Part shown: piece after piece, positions 43,854-55,461 of the stretch
Numbering within the stretch: position 1 is the stretch's first letter
Layout of the letters: each line of letters starts with the position of its first letter
NCBI GenBank assembly: GCA_022225965.2
Contig: JAKJXP020000030.1
Location: 1-64,000, forward strand
Reading direction: 5' to 3'
Length of the DNA stretch: 64,000 bases
Origin: Diatrype stigma
Taxonomy: Eukaryota; Ascomycota; Sordariomycetes; Xylariales; Diatrypaceae
Notes under the pieces: model-generated
What the model was told of the DNA's origin: nothing
What the model saw: only the letters and a program-made list of their open reading frames with translations
The model's database searches: none
Program-made: the position numbers and the translations under genes

Positions 43854-45290
43854 ATGGCGCAATCACAATCACCGGAAGTGGAAATCCTCATTCATATAAC
43901 TGCCCCAAGCAGAGCCACCGATGATGGGAAATACCGGTCTCTCGCTTCTGCCTACCTGGACTTTGAGCCGGCAGCGAGCCTACCCGTAATATCTGCTCCG
44001 TTGACTGGCAGTGTGGGCAGTGCTGCCGGCAGAAGTGACCATGGGCATTATATACTACAACAGACAACACAAGAGAGGAGCCAATATGACCCTCGACTGT
44101 CCGGGCAAGTGGGGCTTTTCGAATCACCGATGGCCTCTTTTCGAAGTGTTCTGGACAATGCCGATTCGCCCCGCATCGTAACAAGGGGTAGGGCTCGACT
44201 GATGCAGGCGAGCCCGGGTCTCGTGCGATCGCAGGCAACACAGAGCACATGGCAGTCTCCTCCTAGCATGGTCGAGGATTCCATCCCTCAAAACCATGTT
44301 AGGAGTACCACATTCACATCTCCTACTCGTGTCTTGGAGCATTACCTTCAGGCATTCGATAGCTCGCCGCAGGCCTATACCCGGAGCTCTGGTGCGAACT
44401 CTGAGCAGATCATCGCGGGTACACCAGTTCGGCCTCAAGACGATCAGGGAGATGAGGAGAGCCACTGTCAGAAGCCGAATTCGACGCCGATTGTTCCTCG
44501 TACGCCCTTTCCGGCGACGCCAGTTCAGCGAGGAGAGTGTATAGATACTCATGTTGCCAGAACTGAGCTTGGCACGAGGAACGGTACCCCGGACACGCGG
44601 TCTGTGATTTCCCAAAGTAGCGCAGGAGCCATTGAGGAAACTACACTTGGGTCCTCCTTCGAAGTCCCATCGGCCGGTAGAGCGGACTCGGAGCCCCTCC
44701 CCAGTAAAAAAGCGCAGGAAGCTGCGGCAGACTCGACTCCCCGGCAACTTGCCAGGACCTCTAGCGACACCGGCCCAAGAACATCAAAAAGAAAGACTAC
44801 AGTCGTTACCGTCGACTTTCTCTCGTCCCATGGGCTCAAGTACGAGAGCCTGGAACTGTACGCACCGGACCCTGCCATCTCGACATCGCCAGTAGAGCCA
44901 CAGGGTTTGGTCACGCCAAACCTCGGGAGGCTGGCGAAGAGTCTGGAGACTGAGAAGCCGTTCCGGCCGAAGGAGCAGACCAGAGAGCTCAGACAGACCG
45001 AACGTGGCTACTGGCTCCTGGACTGCGCCACCTGGAGCGCGAAGCTGAAACGGGACTGCTGGGCCTTTCTCGCCAACTACATCGGCACCGGCGCCGCCGG
45101 CTGGGGCGTGAGCTGCAGGAGAGACGCGGAGTTCCGGTGGGTGCGGACGTATTGCTGGGGCACCGTCGTGCCGCATATATACCTCTTGCTGTACTTGGCA
45201 ACGCAACGCGAGATTTTATTTACGGGCGCTTCTTGGGTCGACGGGGATGGAGAAACGGTGATCGTGATGGGCGCGAGGGAGCAACGCTGA
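43854..45290 (+). CDS. Conserved fungal protein with unnamed C-terminal domain
   Basis: One exon, 478 aa, from MAQSQSPEVEILIHITAPSRA. The N-terminus has a short strand-like segment (VEILIHITAPS) followed by about 300 disordered residues rich in Ser/Thr/Pro (TPIVPRTPFPATPVQRG is a run of SP/TP sites, possible kinase targets). The C-terminal domain at about 375-478 is compact: RGYWLLDCATWSAKLKRDCW, FLANYIGTGAAGWGVSCRRD, VRTYCWGTVVPHIYLLLYLA and FTGASWVDGDGETVIVMGA. This arrangement recurs, as far as I recall, in uncharacterised proteins across ascomycetes. I cannot name a function. Two Trp-Gly turns and a conserved TYCWG motif suggest a folded domain rather than a membrane segment. Confidence 0.78.
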   Translation: MAQSQSPEVEILIHITAPSRATDDGKYRSLASAYLDFEPAASLPVISAPLTGSVGSAAGRSDHGHYILQQTTQERSQYDPRLSGQVGLFESPMASFRSVLDNADSPRIVTRGRARLMQASPGLVRSQATQSTWQSPPSMVEDSIPQNHVRSTTFTSPTRVLEHYLQAFDSSPQAYTRSSGANSEQIIAGTPVRPQDDQGDEESHCQKPNSTPIVPRTPFPATPVQRGECIDTHVARTELGTRNGTPDTRSVISQSSAGAIEETTLGSSFEVPSAGRADSEPLPSKKAQEAAADSTPRQLARTSSDTGPRTSKRKTTVVTVDFLSSHGLKYESLELYAPDPAISTSPVEPQGLVTPNLGRLAKSLETEKPFRPKEQTRELRQTERGYWLLDCATWSAKLKRDCWAFLANYIGTGAAGWGVSCRRDAEFRWVRTYCWGTVVPHIYLLLYLATQREILFTGASWVDGDGETVIVMGAREQR

Positions 45291-46637
45291 GAAAGTGGTT
45301 TGGGTACGGAGCATTTTATTATACGGATTGCATTGGGCTAGGAGCTAGGCTTTGGTTTACTGGGAACGGTGGTATCCATGGTTATGGCGTTTCGACACTT
45401 GGGATATTATGGGAGAGCGGCATTGCTTAGGTCTATTGGGTGTTCCACCATAATTTCAACTTTGCCTCACTTTGCTCGAGATCAACCCGCGAGTCAGCTC
45501 GCTCTGGTCGTTAAGCCACAGATTGGTTACGTAGAGTTGATATCAATTCTCAACAATAACTTAGGTATTGTTTGTAAGGAGAATTTTCCGGTCGTGATAA
45601 ATCGTAGATAAATACGTATTTCATGTACTGGCGGGAGTGTAGCTTAGCATATATCATATGCAACACCACAGAAAGTATACGGGAGAATAGGGGGTGGGTT
45701 GGGACATGCCATATGCCACACACACTAACCAGTACGTTGATATAACCAAGGTACGAGTCGGTGGCCAGGGTGCGTGAATAAACAGGCTGATCCATGGCCA
45801 GGCGAGTACCGCTCTCAAAACAGTAGTTTGCTGATATATGCTATAGATCAAGCACCCCCTAAACAGTCACCACGGAAGTGCTTAGTTGAGCCTGTACTTG
45901 ATATTGTATCGTACTGGACCGGTGATACTTGGTCTGTGAACAGATGGAGTGATTTCCTGTCTGCGTAGCAACGCGTTACAACCAAATTGCCAAGGCAGCC
46001 AGCCTTTCGACGAGAGATTCCCCGTTCTACGCAGAAGATATACAGAACTGACTGCGCGTGGCTGGTGTTCGAAGATATCTGGAATCGGCCAAAGCACCCA
46101 CCCCTCTAGGAGGTAGCCAAACCATGGCTATATCAACGCTTCGATATGCTGCGTGAAAACGGTTTATATCTAAGCAAGTGATAAACAACTTCATGTTGCC
46201 TAGCACTACCTTCTACCTGATGATATGCTACCACGCCACCTAATAAACACATAACGAGGTATTGTTAACAAGTGGCGGCTGCAAAAAGAAAGACAAGGTC
46301 TATTAAAGTATCAGACATCAACTTCACACACACGACATCATACGTGCAAGATCATAGCTTATGAACTAATCCTTGCCGGGATCATTAAAACTAAGGTGAG
46401 GGCGTTTAGCATACACACATAAAACCATGTGGCCAACTCTTCTAATAGCACATAAGGGCATCCCCATCACGTTCCATAAGCCCGCATATAAATAAAAGAG
46501 CTGCGTCATCGTGGCATTTCTTCAAATATCCACTCCCCCCCCCTGAAAACAAGCCTTCACATACTGCAGATATACGAATAGCGATAACGATACCCTTGCA
46601 GTGACGTTCAGAGGCCGTAGCTAAGCCGATGCCTCTT
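45291..46637. other. Intergenic, convergent 3' ends
   Basis: The gap is 1.35 kb between convergent stops. No gene is supported and no clear repeat is seen apart from scattered AT-rich sequence. Confidence 0.65.
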
Positions 46638-47748
46638 TTAATGGCTTAACACCTCGCGTCCCAGAACTGACCTAACCTCGTTCGAGTAGCGTTCATAATC
46701 AACCTTGGCAAGGTCGATGTACGGCTGGATTCATGTTAGCGACTTGGCTTGACCGGGTATTAAAGAGCTCACGAACCTTCTTCTCAGCCTCGGATAGGGT
46801 CTTCCACTCCGATCCGATCTTCGTCATCACCTGCTTTGCCCCAGCCGTGCTGAGAAGGTCGCTGTAATCACCAGATGTCCATCGTGCCTTGGTGAAATGG
46901 AGGTACGCTGTAGTGGGTCGCTTCGGCAGACGGTCGTCCGTTATGACTTTCAGCTGACACTTGGGAATATTGTACTTTCTCTTTAGCATGTAACGGGCGT
47001 TGTTGGCGAGAATAATGTCAGCAGGCTTTTGGCTCTCAACCCAAGCCTTGTAGGCCGCTGCATTGGCCTGCTTGTTTTGTTCGACCAATTGCTCAAATCG
47101 CTGGTAGGCGTTAGCAGGATACCTTGAGCATGTACCACAAAGCTGCTAAGGATAACGTACTCGAATTTCCGAAGCTGGTAGAGACTTCCAGGCAGCTGAG
47201 ATCTCTGCCATGTTTCCTCGTAGGTCACTAGGGGACTGTGTCCTGGCTTTGGTCTGCTCGACTACGTAGGCCTTCCATGCGCTGTTGGCTAGACTTGGGG
47301 GCTCAGTGTAATTGGCTGCCTGTTTGAGCTGCTTCCGTTCGAGTCTCTCCTTGGCCGCCTCGGACAGCGGCTTTGCGCGCGACTTCTTGGCTTTGGCCTT
47401 GACCGCAGGCTTGGCCTTGGACTTGGACTTGGCCTTCGTTGCGGGCTTTGCCTTGGCCTTGGTCTTCGTTGCGGGCTTTGCCTTCGCTTTGACGCCTTTG
47501 GCAGGGGCTTTGGCTTTGGTGGTCGTCTTAGCCGCAGTTGTCTTCTTCGGCTTCGCGGCTGTGGTCTTAGCAACAGTCTTCGTTTGCGCTGCAGAAGCGT
47601 AACCTTTAGCTCGATTGAGGCTAGATTGGGAAAGGTTGAGCTGCTGCCCAAGTCCACATGCAGCGACTCGGACCTGAGTGACAGCAGCTCGACGAGATGC
47701 GGTCACAGCCAGTCGCCTAGTGGCTGCACGTCCAATGGAGGTCAGCAT
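46638..47748 (-). CDS. Mitochondrial-type HMG-box DNA-packaging protein
   Basis: Likely counterpart of yeast Abf2 and the mtHMG proteins of filamentous fungi, which compact mitochondrial DNA. Three exons: 47161-47748, 46777-47100 and 46638-46724, about 332 aa. The N-terminus (MLTSIGRAATRRLAVTASRRAA) is basic, hydroxylated and without acidic residues, as in mitochondrial presequences; RAKGYASAA is a plausible cleavage area. A Lys/Ala-rich linker (about 60-120) with TKAKAKPA repeats follows. HMG box 1 is about 148-220 and spans intron 1 (EIR to RFEQLVE). Box 2 is about 250-322: RLPKRPTTAYLHFTKARW, then SEAEKK joined to PYIDLAKVDYERYSNEV. Intron 2 needs a GTTCGT donor; a GTGAGC 4 nt further on would shift the frame and lose the last helix. 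Confidence 0.87.
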
Positions 47749-47891
47749 CGTGGTGGTAGGGTCGAGGAAAGGCTGATTGCTTGATTGATGAAGGGGGGAT
47801 GGAGGATGGGGGATGGAGTGAAGTCAATCAATGGGATAGTGAGTGGGCTGGTTCGAAAATATTGTCCCGCCCACGCGATCGAGGTGCAGAT

Positions 47892-47947
47892 GTGCAAAGG
47901 TGGAAAGGTGGAAAGGTAGAAAGGTGCAAAGGTGCAAAGATGCAAAG
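47892..47947. repeat. 8-bp tandem repeat GTGSAAAG x7
   Basis: Seven units of GTGCAAAG/GTGGAAAG/GTAGAAAG lie about 150 nt upstream of the HMG-protein ATG, probably within its promoter or 5' UTR. Confidence 0.85.
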
Positions 47948-48042
47948 GTGGGCTGGCTGGCCGGTGGGTGGGGGATGTTGTTAGCCTTAGGGCGGTAGTT
48001 AGTTTTAGAGTGTGGGAAAGTGGCAGGTGGCAGCACTGTGCT

Positions 48043-48080
48043 ATCACTGATCACTGGTGACTGATCACTGATCACTGATC
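48043..48080. repeat. TGATCACTGATCAC repeat
   Basis: Alternating ATCACTG and TGATCAC units; TGATCA is itself palindromic, so the stretch could fold. Confidence 0.8.
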
Positions 48081-49316
48081 AGGAATCAGGACGGGACGGG
48101 ACCTCCAGCTCTGATCGGGAAATCAGGACTGATCAGAGAATGACGGAACACAGCTCCAAAATCCACAGAAACCCTGGGGGAGATTGTTTTAGGATAGTAT
48201 AAGATCTGGGTGCAAATTCGGTTTCAGGTCCTGGTACTTTTCAATACTTGGTAGGCAGTATTTACATAGCGCGCACCATCAATTTATATTATGCGATTGA
48301 TGCGATGGAAACGCGACAAGGTACGAAGTGGTGGCCCGTGGCAGCCGTGGGTGAGGGCACTGAGGGGAGTGGGCACCTGCCCTGGTGGGGGCGGTTTCGT
48401 GGTCAGTGCATTCGGTACCTGAGCTGAGCTGCTGAGAGCTGCTTGATACCTAGGCAGTAAGCTGCTGGACTGCGGAGGTGCGTGCCGTCATTACCTGGGT
48501 TGTGTCATTGTGTCTGGGTGTCGGGTCCACGGCTTTTTCGGTTGGATGTTTACCACCTGCTACCTACTGGACATTACCTGCATTGATGACATTATGGGGC
48601 CCACACTTTCCACTGAGATACCGCTTTAAGTCCCAAACAGCAGCTGGCAGCCAACTGATGCTATACTTATTCGACGCTGGAGGTCACGGTCCAGTCGTCT
48701 AGACTTTCTGGTCGAACTGACTATGAGCATAGGTGTATGTAGTAACTACGTAATACAAGTTAAGCAACGCCTAATAGGTAGCACTCACTATTTGTAACTA
48801 GGTACTTATGTACATATGCGCCTTAACTTATTGACTGGATTGACATGGTTTCTTTCTGGAAGGCTCTGGTTAGTTACATAATATGTATTCGATAGTTACA
48901 TAGCTAATGCGAAAGAGGTCTATGTAATTATAAGGCTCTGCTATAATACCAGGTAAGATTAACTGACTACGTACATATGGTAGGCTAGGACCGCTAGGAA
49001 GATATTCGGTAATTGATCCTGCCTCTTACATACTTAGTCTAGTACCTACTTACTTAGTAGTTACCTTATATCCATCCTGCCTCTTCCATCTTCTCAAGAT
49101 TCATGATTCAAGATTCTCAGCCTGCCATCACGTGTTCATATATACTCGTATCAGTAACCGTCGGGGGCGCATCATATCCACAGACGCACTGTATCTATCA
49201 TTCGGTCGACCTCGGCTCTGATTCTAACCCGCCGACAAGAGCTTTTTCCTGTCGAGTCGCTCTGGTAGCTCTCACCAAACGTAGTGCCACTGAGCCGTAC
49301 TACTGAAAAATAAACC

Positions 49317-52300
49317 ATGGCTCGGCTGAGAGACTCACGCTCACCAACTCCTGCAGGAAGCCAGCATTCTTCGAGAAGACATCGTAGAGATGACGATAGA
49401 AAGGACCGGGATCGAGACCGAGACCGAGACCGCAATCGCGATCGGGAGCGGGAACGGGACCGGGACCGCCGCGACACTAGGCGCCGGAGTCGTTCTCGGA
49501 GCCCCCATGATGTAAGGCAACACCGTACACATCCAACCACCCATCCATCTAACAGTGGTTATCTTCAGCGACGAGTTCGTGACCGTGATCGCGATCATGA
49601 CTACCGCCGACGTGACCGTTCCATAGACCGGCGAGATGATGACCTTTACCGAGGAGGGCGAGACCGTAGACGGTCGCGTGATCGCTTTGGAGACCGGGCA
49701 AGAGATCGCTCGCCCGATGTCCGTAGGCGCGGAGACAGGGACCACCGAAGCAGGCGAGACGAATCCTATGACCAAGGCAGAGGACGACGAGAAGGTACTG
49801 CTGACTCCCAACCCCGCAGCAGGCGAGGAGATAGTCGTGACCGCGGCGCGGCATCCGCTGATGTAACTAAGCCTAAGGGACCTGAGGTGCGTCTTTCCAG
49901 TTTAATTCCTAGGCGTATGCATACTATACTAACCCTCGCTTACAGACCGACTCGAAACCTGCCGTCCAGCCCGAAGCCGACAAGAAGGCAGAACGTCTCG
50001 CCAAACTAGCAGCATGGAAAAAGAAACAAGAAGAAAAGGAGAAGCAGAAAGACGCTACCCCGGGCGGAACTCGCAAGCTCCTTGCGGAAATGGATGAGAA
50101 AGCTAATGGTACATCCTCTAATGCAACTCCGACGGCGATCTCACCGGCACCGGCTTCACCCGCTACGCAACAACCGGCATCTCCGGCGGCGCCATTCACT
50201 GGAAAGTTCGATCCCAAGGCGATTGCCAAGAAATCCGCACCTAAGGTGCAGTCACCAAGCACAGCCCCGAAGCTAGGTGCCATCGTGGGACAGCAACAAG
50301 CTAATCTCTCTGCGCCGGCAAAGGCCCCAAAGGGTAAGGTTGAACCCCCATTCATCGCAAATACTTGCTTGGCTAATGATTTTACTGAAGTGTCCGCACT
50401 CCCACAAAGTAGAACGAAGGCCAGTGGCTTTGGCTTCCATAAGCAAAATGCGGATAACGAGAAAGTGCCACAGAAACGCAAACTTATGCTAGATGCAGAC
50501 GAGGCGTCAGATAGAAAACTTGCTAAGCTACCATCTTTGCCTCTTACTGATGTTGATGACACTCCTTACGAGATTCAAGACGAGGAAGATGATGAAGCCG
50601 CTAACTTTGCCGGGACCGAAGAGGAAGAGGCTGCCGCTGCGCGAGCTGCGCAGGAACGACGAGAGGAACGTATCACCCAAGAAAGTGCCCAGCAAACCTC
50701 AGAGATGGAGGTAGATGAGGCCCAGGTCGAGGCTGAACCCGAGCCGCAGACTAACGGTGTTGCTATCGAGACCCAATCTGCTGAAGCCATGGCTGTCGAC
50801 GATGATGTCGATCCCCTTGACGCTTTCATGGACGACCTGGAGAGCAAACCAACCATGGATAAGCTTTCTAAAGCTAAGACCACCGAGACAAAGACACAAC
50901 AAGAAGCTGAAGCTTATTTCAGTGACGATGAATTCGACTATCGAGGTGGGAACCTCGGACCTGACTCCTTATCTTTAGCTATTGCGGCGAAGGCGCGCAA
51001 AAAGAAGGATATTCCTAGTGTCGACTACACGAAGCTCAACTTGGATCCGATCCGCAAGAATTTCTGGGTTGAGCCAGCCGAGCTGTCCGAGATGACAGAA
51101 GCGGAACTAGCCGATCTCCGCCTCGAATTGGATGGGATCAAAGTCTCGGGCAAAGATGTTCCTAAACCCGTTCAAAAATGGTCACAATGCGCCTTGTCTC
51201 GGAGCACGCTTGATATTGTTGAGCGTCTAGGCTTCGAGAAGCCTACACCAATTCAAATGCAAGCATTTCCAGCCATCATGTCCGGTCGCGACGTCATCGG
51301 TGTTGCCAAAACTGGTTCTGGAAAGACGCTCGCTTTTCTGTTGCCCATGTTTCGGCATATCAAAGATCAGCCCCCCCTCAAAGAAAACGACGGGCCGATC
51401 GGGCTGATTATGGCCCCAACTCGCGAGTTGGCAACGCAGATTCACCGCGAATGCAAACCGTTCTTGAAATCGATGAACCTACGGGCCGTCTGTGCCTACG
51501 GCGGTGCCCCCATCAAAGATCATATCGCTGAATTGAAAAGGGGGGCTGAGATCATCGTTTGTACCCCTGGCCGCATGATCGATCTTCTAGCCGCGAACCA
51601 AGGACGTGTGACAAACCTAAAGCGAGTAACCTATGTCGTTCTCGATGAGGCTGATAGGATGTTTGACATGGGCTTTGAGCCCCAGGTCATGAAGATATTC
51701 GCAAACATGCGACCCGACCGCCAGACCATCCTTTTCTCCGCTACGATGCCCCGGATAATGGACGCACTGGCTAAGAAGGTTCTGAACACCCCTTTAGAAA
51801 TCACTGTGGGAGGCAGAAGCGTCGTTGCCCCCGAAATCACTCAGGTTGTTGAAATTTGGGACGAACCCCAGAAATTCATTCGTCTTCTTGAACTTCTTGG
51901 TCAGCTGTACGATAAAGACGAGGACGCTCGAACGCTGGTTTTTGTCGAACGGCAAGAAAAGGCCGACGAGCTGCTGAAAGAACTCATGCGCAAAGGCTAT
52001 CCTTGCATGTCTATCCATGGCGGGAAGGATCAAATAGACCGAGACTCGACAATCCAGGATTTCAGGAATGGTATAGTCCCGATACTCATCGCAACATCTG
52101 TAGCGGCTCGTGGGTTAGACGTCAAACAGCTGAAACTGGTGGTGAACTACGATGCACCAAACCACCTGGAGGACTATGTGCACCGGGCCGGTCGCACAGG
52201 ACGTGCAGGTAACAAGGGTACAGCGGTGACCTTCGTCACTAGAGACCAAGAGAACTGTGCTCCTGGCATTGCCAAAGCACTGGAACAGAGTGGCCAGTCG

Positions 52301-53074
52301 GTGCCGGAACAACTCGAAGAGATGCGCAAAGCGTTCAGGGATAAAGTGAAGTCTGGAAAAGCAAAGGATCAATCGGGTTTCGGAGGTAAGGGCCTAGAGC
52401 GTCTCGATCAAGAAAGGGAAGCGACCCGCCTTCGAGAGCGCAAGACTCATAGGACGGAAGGCGAGGAAGAGGAGCCAAACAAAGAGGAGAAGGCCACCGA
52501 GGACAAGAAATCCGATAAGGCTGCCGTGGCTATCCAGACGGCCTCTTCAGGTATCGTCTCTCGTGATTCTGCGCCGAAAGTTGTCGACCTTGAGCCGAAG
52601 TACACCATCCATAAGAGAGAAGACCCTCCCGCTGCCCCCGCCAACAGCAACAACCCCCTGGATAAAGTCTCGTCCGCCATCAACGCGATCAATGCTCGCC
52701 TTGGCCGCTCTGGACAGCTTCGCCCAGGCCAGCCTATTGATAACAAGGGTCCCGACGCTGGCGCTTTCCACGCAACCCTGGAAATCAACGACTTCCCCCA
52801 GAAAGCTCGTTGGGCTGTTACCAATCGGACCAACGTTGCCAAGATCCTCGAGGCTACAGGCACTTCTATCACCACCAAGGGCACCTACTACCCGCTGGGC
52901 AAGGACGTGCAGCCTGGCGGAGAGCCCAAGCTCTACATACTGGTGGAGGGCGATACCGAGTTAGTCGTGGCCAACGCTATGGCCGAGCTTACTCGCCTCC
53001 TCAAAGAGGGCACAATGGCGGCGGCGGATGCGGACAGCAGGGCACCTATTGGTGGACGGTACACTGTGACATGA
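49317..53074 (+). CDS. prp5: Prp5, DEAD-box helicase of prespliceosome assembly
   Basis: Prp5 (DDX46 in humans) acts with U2 snRNP and proofreads branch-site pairing. Three exons: 49317-49511, 49569-49886 and 49946-53074, about 1213 aa. Intron 1 (57 nt, GTAAGG donor, CTAAC branch, TTCAG acceptor) is stop-free, so the frame also reads through it. Residues 1-165 are an Arg/Asp/Ser-rich RS-like tail. DPLDAFMDD and [22 protein letters not shown] are family signatures. Helicase motifs in order: AKTGSGKT (about 626), [19 protein letters not shown] in [13 protein letters not shown] (about 737), SATMP (about 769), a GGKDQIDRD stretch, and [10 protein letters not shown] (about 916). The C-terminal part ([20 protein letters not shown]) is the usual KH-like tail of this family. 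BRR2 elsewhere in the window is the other spliceosomal helicase. Confidence 0.96.
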
Positions 53075-53726
53075 TCCACCTAGGCAAGGACATTGGAAAG
53101 AGAAATGTGTGTGTGTTACCGGCCATCGAGTCTAGATGGAGATGGGATTTGGGGGTCTGGTGAAAATGGATTATACTATTGAAAGAGCACACCGCTATAG
53201 GCATTCGCAGGCGCATCGTACGTATCTTAGTGTAAGGTAATTCGGGGGAGATGCTAGTTAACGAGGAATATAAAGACAATCAAAAGAGCAGTCTTCCAAC
53301 TAATTGGAGCCTGTTTGGTGCAGTGGTAGCACATCTGAAAATCTGCCATAATTGTACCTTGTGTGAAGTAGACCAACACCAAAGGAAAGATATAAGCCGT
53401 AAGAGAAGGAAGACCCAGGAGGCAACTAGGTTATTATCTTTTGTCGTTTTATTCGTATGATACTCACAGCAGAGAGACGTCACAGTTTGAACAACCGGCT
53501 CCGAGTAGGTTTGCTTCCTCAAATCTAACAATTATTGCTAATGCTTCCACCAACGGGGATGGTTATTATACAACCTGTATTAGATAAATCATCAAGTACA
53601 TAAGGACTTGGGCTTCCTTGCTCTGCTGTGTCTCTGTGCCCGTGCAATAGCATGTATCGCATCTCCCAACTCCTTGAACTTCAACCGGGGGGGATAATGA
53701 AAACAAAAGGGGCAGGGGAGGAGGAA
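53075..53726. other. Intergenic, convergent 3' ends
   Basis: No gene is supported. GTGCAGTGGTAGCAC at 53319-53333 looks like a tRNA D-arm, but no matching anticodon arm, T-arm or acceptor follows. Confidence 0.65.
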
Positions 53727-54322
53727 TCAAGCGTGGGTCCTCGCCTGCGCGGCTTCGTCGGCGTCGCGCAGTCTCCGCTCGTTGCTGCTGATCTCGTTTA
53801 GCGTCTCGTTGCGCGTCTGCTTCTTCTGCGCGGCCAGCTGCGTGCCCAGCTTCCCCGCGGGCTTGGACGAGTTGGCTCTTGCCTGTGGTTTTGCGTGGCG
53901 ACGAAGGATAGCCCCGTGGTTAGTTACACATTCCATACGCTTATATCCTAGAGTAGGAAATAAAATGAACCTATCCATTCTCTTCTTCCTCTGTTTTCGA
54001 ACTCAGAATGGATGTCGTCGTGCTCGTGCTCATGCTCATGCTCATGGTCATGATTATGTCACCATCGCTATCACCGTGGTACCCTTACCTCTGCGGCTTC
54101 AGCAGCTCGCCTCCGCGCTTCCTCCTCGGTCTCGCCTTGGCCTTGGCCTCCTCCTGCCGGCGGACGCGTCGTCCCTAGCGTCCGCGGCGGCCCGCCGACC
54201 ACCTTGGGCCCGCTCACGCCGCTCGGCACTGACGCGCGCTGGGGCTGCGGAGGTGTCGAGCCCAGGACCCGGCCCGGGTGCGAGAAGGCGTCGCTGTCGG
54301 ACTTGCCGCATATGTTGCCCAT
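53727..54322 (-). CDS. Small MGxxC protein, predicted lipid-modified
   Basis: Two exons, 54089-54322 and 53727-53882 (GTAAGG donor, CACAG acceptor), give 129 aa. The N-terminus MGNICGKSDSDAF fits N-myristoylation at Gly2 with possible palmitoylation at Cys5, so the protein probably sits on a membrane. The middle is Pro/Gly-rich (GPKVVGGPPRTLG). The C-terminal half is a charged helix (GETEEEARRRAAEAAEARAN, then KLGTQLAAQKKQTRNETLNE) ending DEAAQARTHA. I recall similar short proteins with this start in other ascomycetes but know no function for them. It could be a scaffold or trafficking accessory; this is inference from the N-terminus. Confidence 0.78.
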
Positions 54323-55461
54323 TTCTGATCTGTTTGTGTTCCAGAAGTTCCAGAAGTTCGCGTAGAATTATATATCGATAGATATAACCGTCCGTACGTC
54401 GTAGAAAAGAAGGGAGAACAAGACGCGGCAGAAGAGAACCGAGATGAGAGGCTGAGTAGAGAGAAGTATTAGGTGTCACAAGGCTGTGTAGTGGTTGACG
54501 GTGGTTGCGAGCAGCATATTACGCGCGGTCTAGGAAGGATTGCTTGCGACCTGGATCAATAAGTACGTGCAGTGGTTACTAAGTTTCCCTGCTGCAGCAG
54601 ATAAAAGCATGAAGGTCGCTAAAGTGCGTAGTACCTAGGCAAGCATCTATGCGACGGCAGAGAGCAGTTGTGATACGAATTTGTATTGGGAATATATGCC
54701 TAAGCCCAGAGTGTATTCCACGATATGATATCTAACCTGGAAGTATATACCTATAGGTATGATTCAGTACCCAGGCCTGCCTATCATCTGCGATGGCTGA
54801 TGCCGTTTGCCCGGATTACGCAACATCAAGACCTCGAACCCCCGGTAAGCAGCCAAGAAGGAAGATGGCGGTGCAGGTCAGCAGGTGGTGAATGCGCCGA
54901 GTTACCTACATATGTATGTACATACCTCTACGTACCAGAAGGCGGGGGAGGGGTATTCGGTCATACATACATCCCTAGTGCAATCCAACCTTCCAATGGA
55001 CCTTACTTTATTTACCTTTTGCAGCCTGGATCATCGTCTACTTGAACAGTCTCGCAACATACATGGCATATGCTGCAGTTTGATTGGTAGCTTCGATCGG
55101 CATGCAAGATAGGTAGGAGACGGGATGGCACATCATAGGTAACAACCTTGGAACATCAGCGTATTAAATCGAAAGGTTGGCTCCCTATTGTCATCCAATG
55201 TAATCACATGTAACTACTACGAACTGCATAGCAGAGATTTGGCAGGTACGTACATACATATTTAGTGGTAATAGGAGAGCTATGCAAGTCAAGGTTAGTA
55301 GCCGAAATAGTCTTGCATCTATTTCTCCATAACAGATACTAGATAAGGCTTTGCCAATCAAAAGAGATGGAAACTAATCGTTCTGTACAATACGGTAAAC
55401 TTCCGACTGCCGTGTAGGTACCATCCTATTACCCGTTGCTTCACACAAAAAATTTATGCAT

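Larger units (their letters stand above)
47749..49316. other. Divergent promoter region, HMG protein / PRP5
   Basis: The gap is 1.6 kb. It contains an 8-bp tandem repeat at 47892-47947, a TGATCACTGATCAC cluster at 48043-48080 and TAGGTA-family motifs at about 48770-48810 and 49020-49065. No gene is supported. Confidence 0.65.

Noticed and set aside
50090..53074. PRP5 starting at the ATG of 50090
   Set aside because: The sequence upstream is coding after splicing ([21 protein letters not shown]) and the RS-like N-terminus starting at 49317 matches the family, so the internal ATG is not the start.
53311..53400. tRNA-like D-arm (GTGCAGTGGTAGCAC)
   Set aside because: The D-stem pairs, but there is no matching anticodon stem, no GTTCGA box and no acceptor partner within a normal or intron-containing tRNA length.
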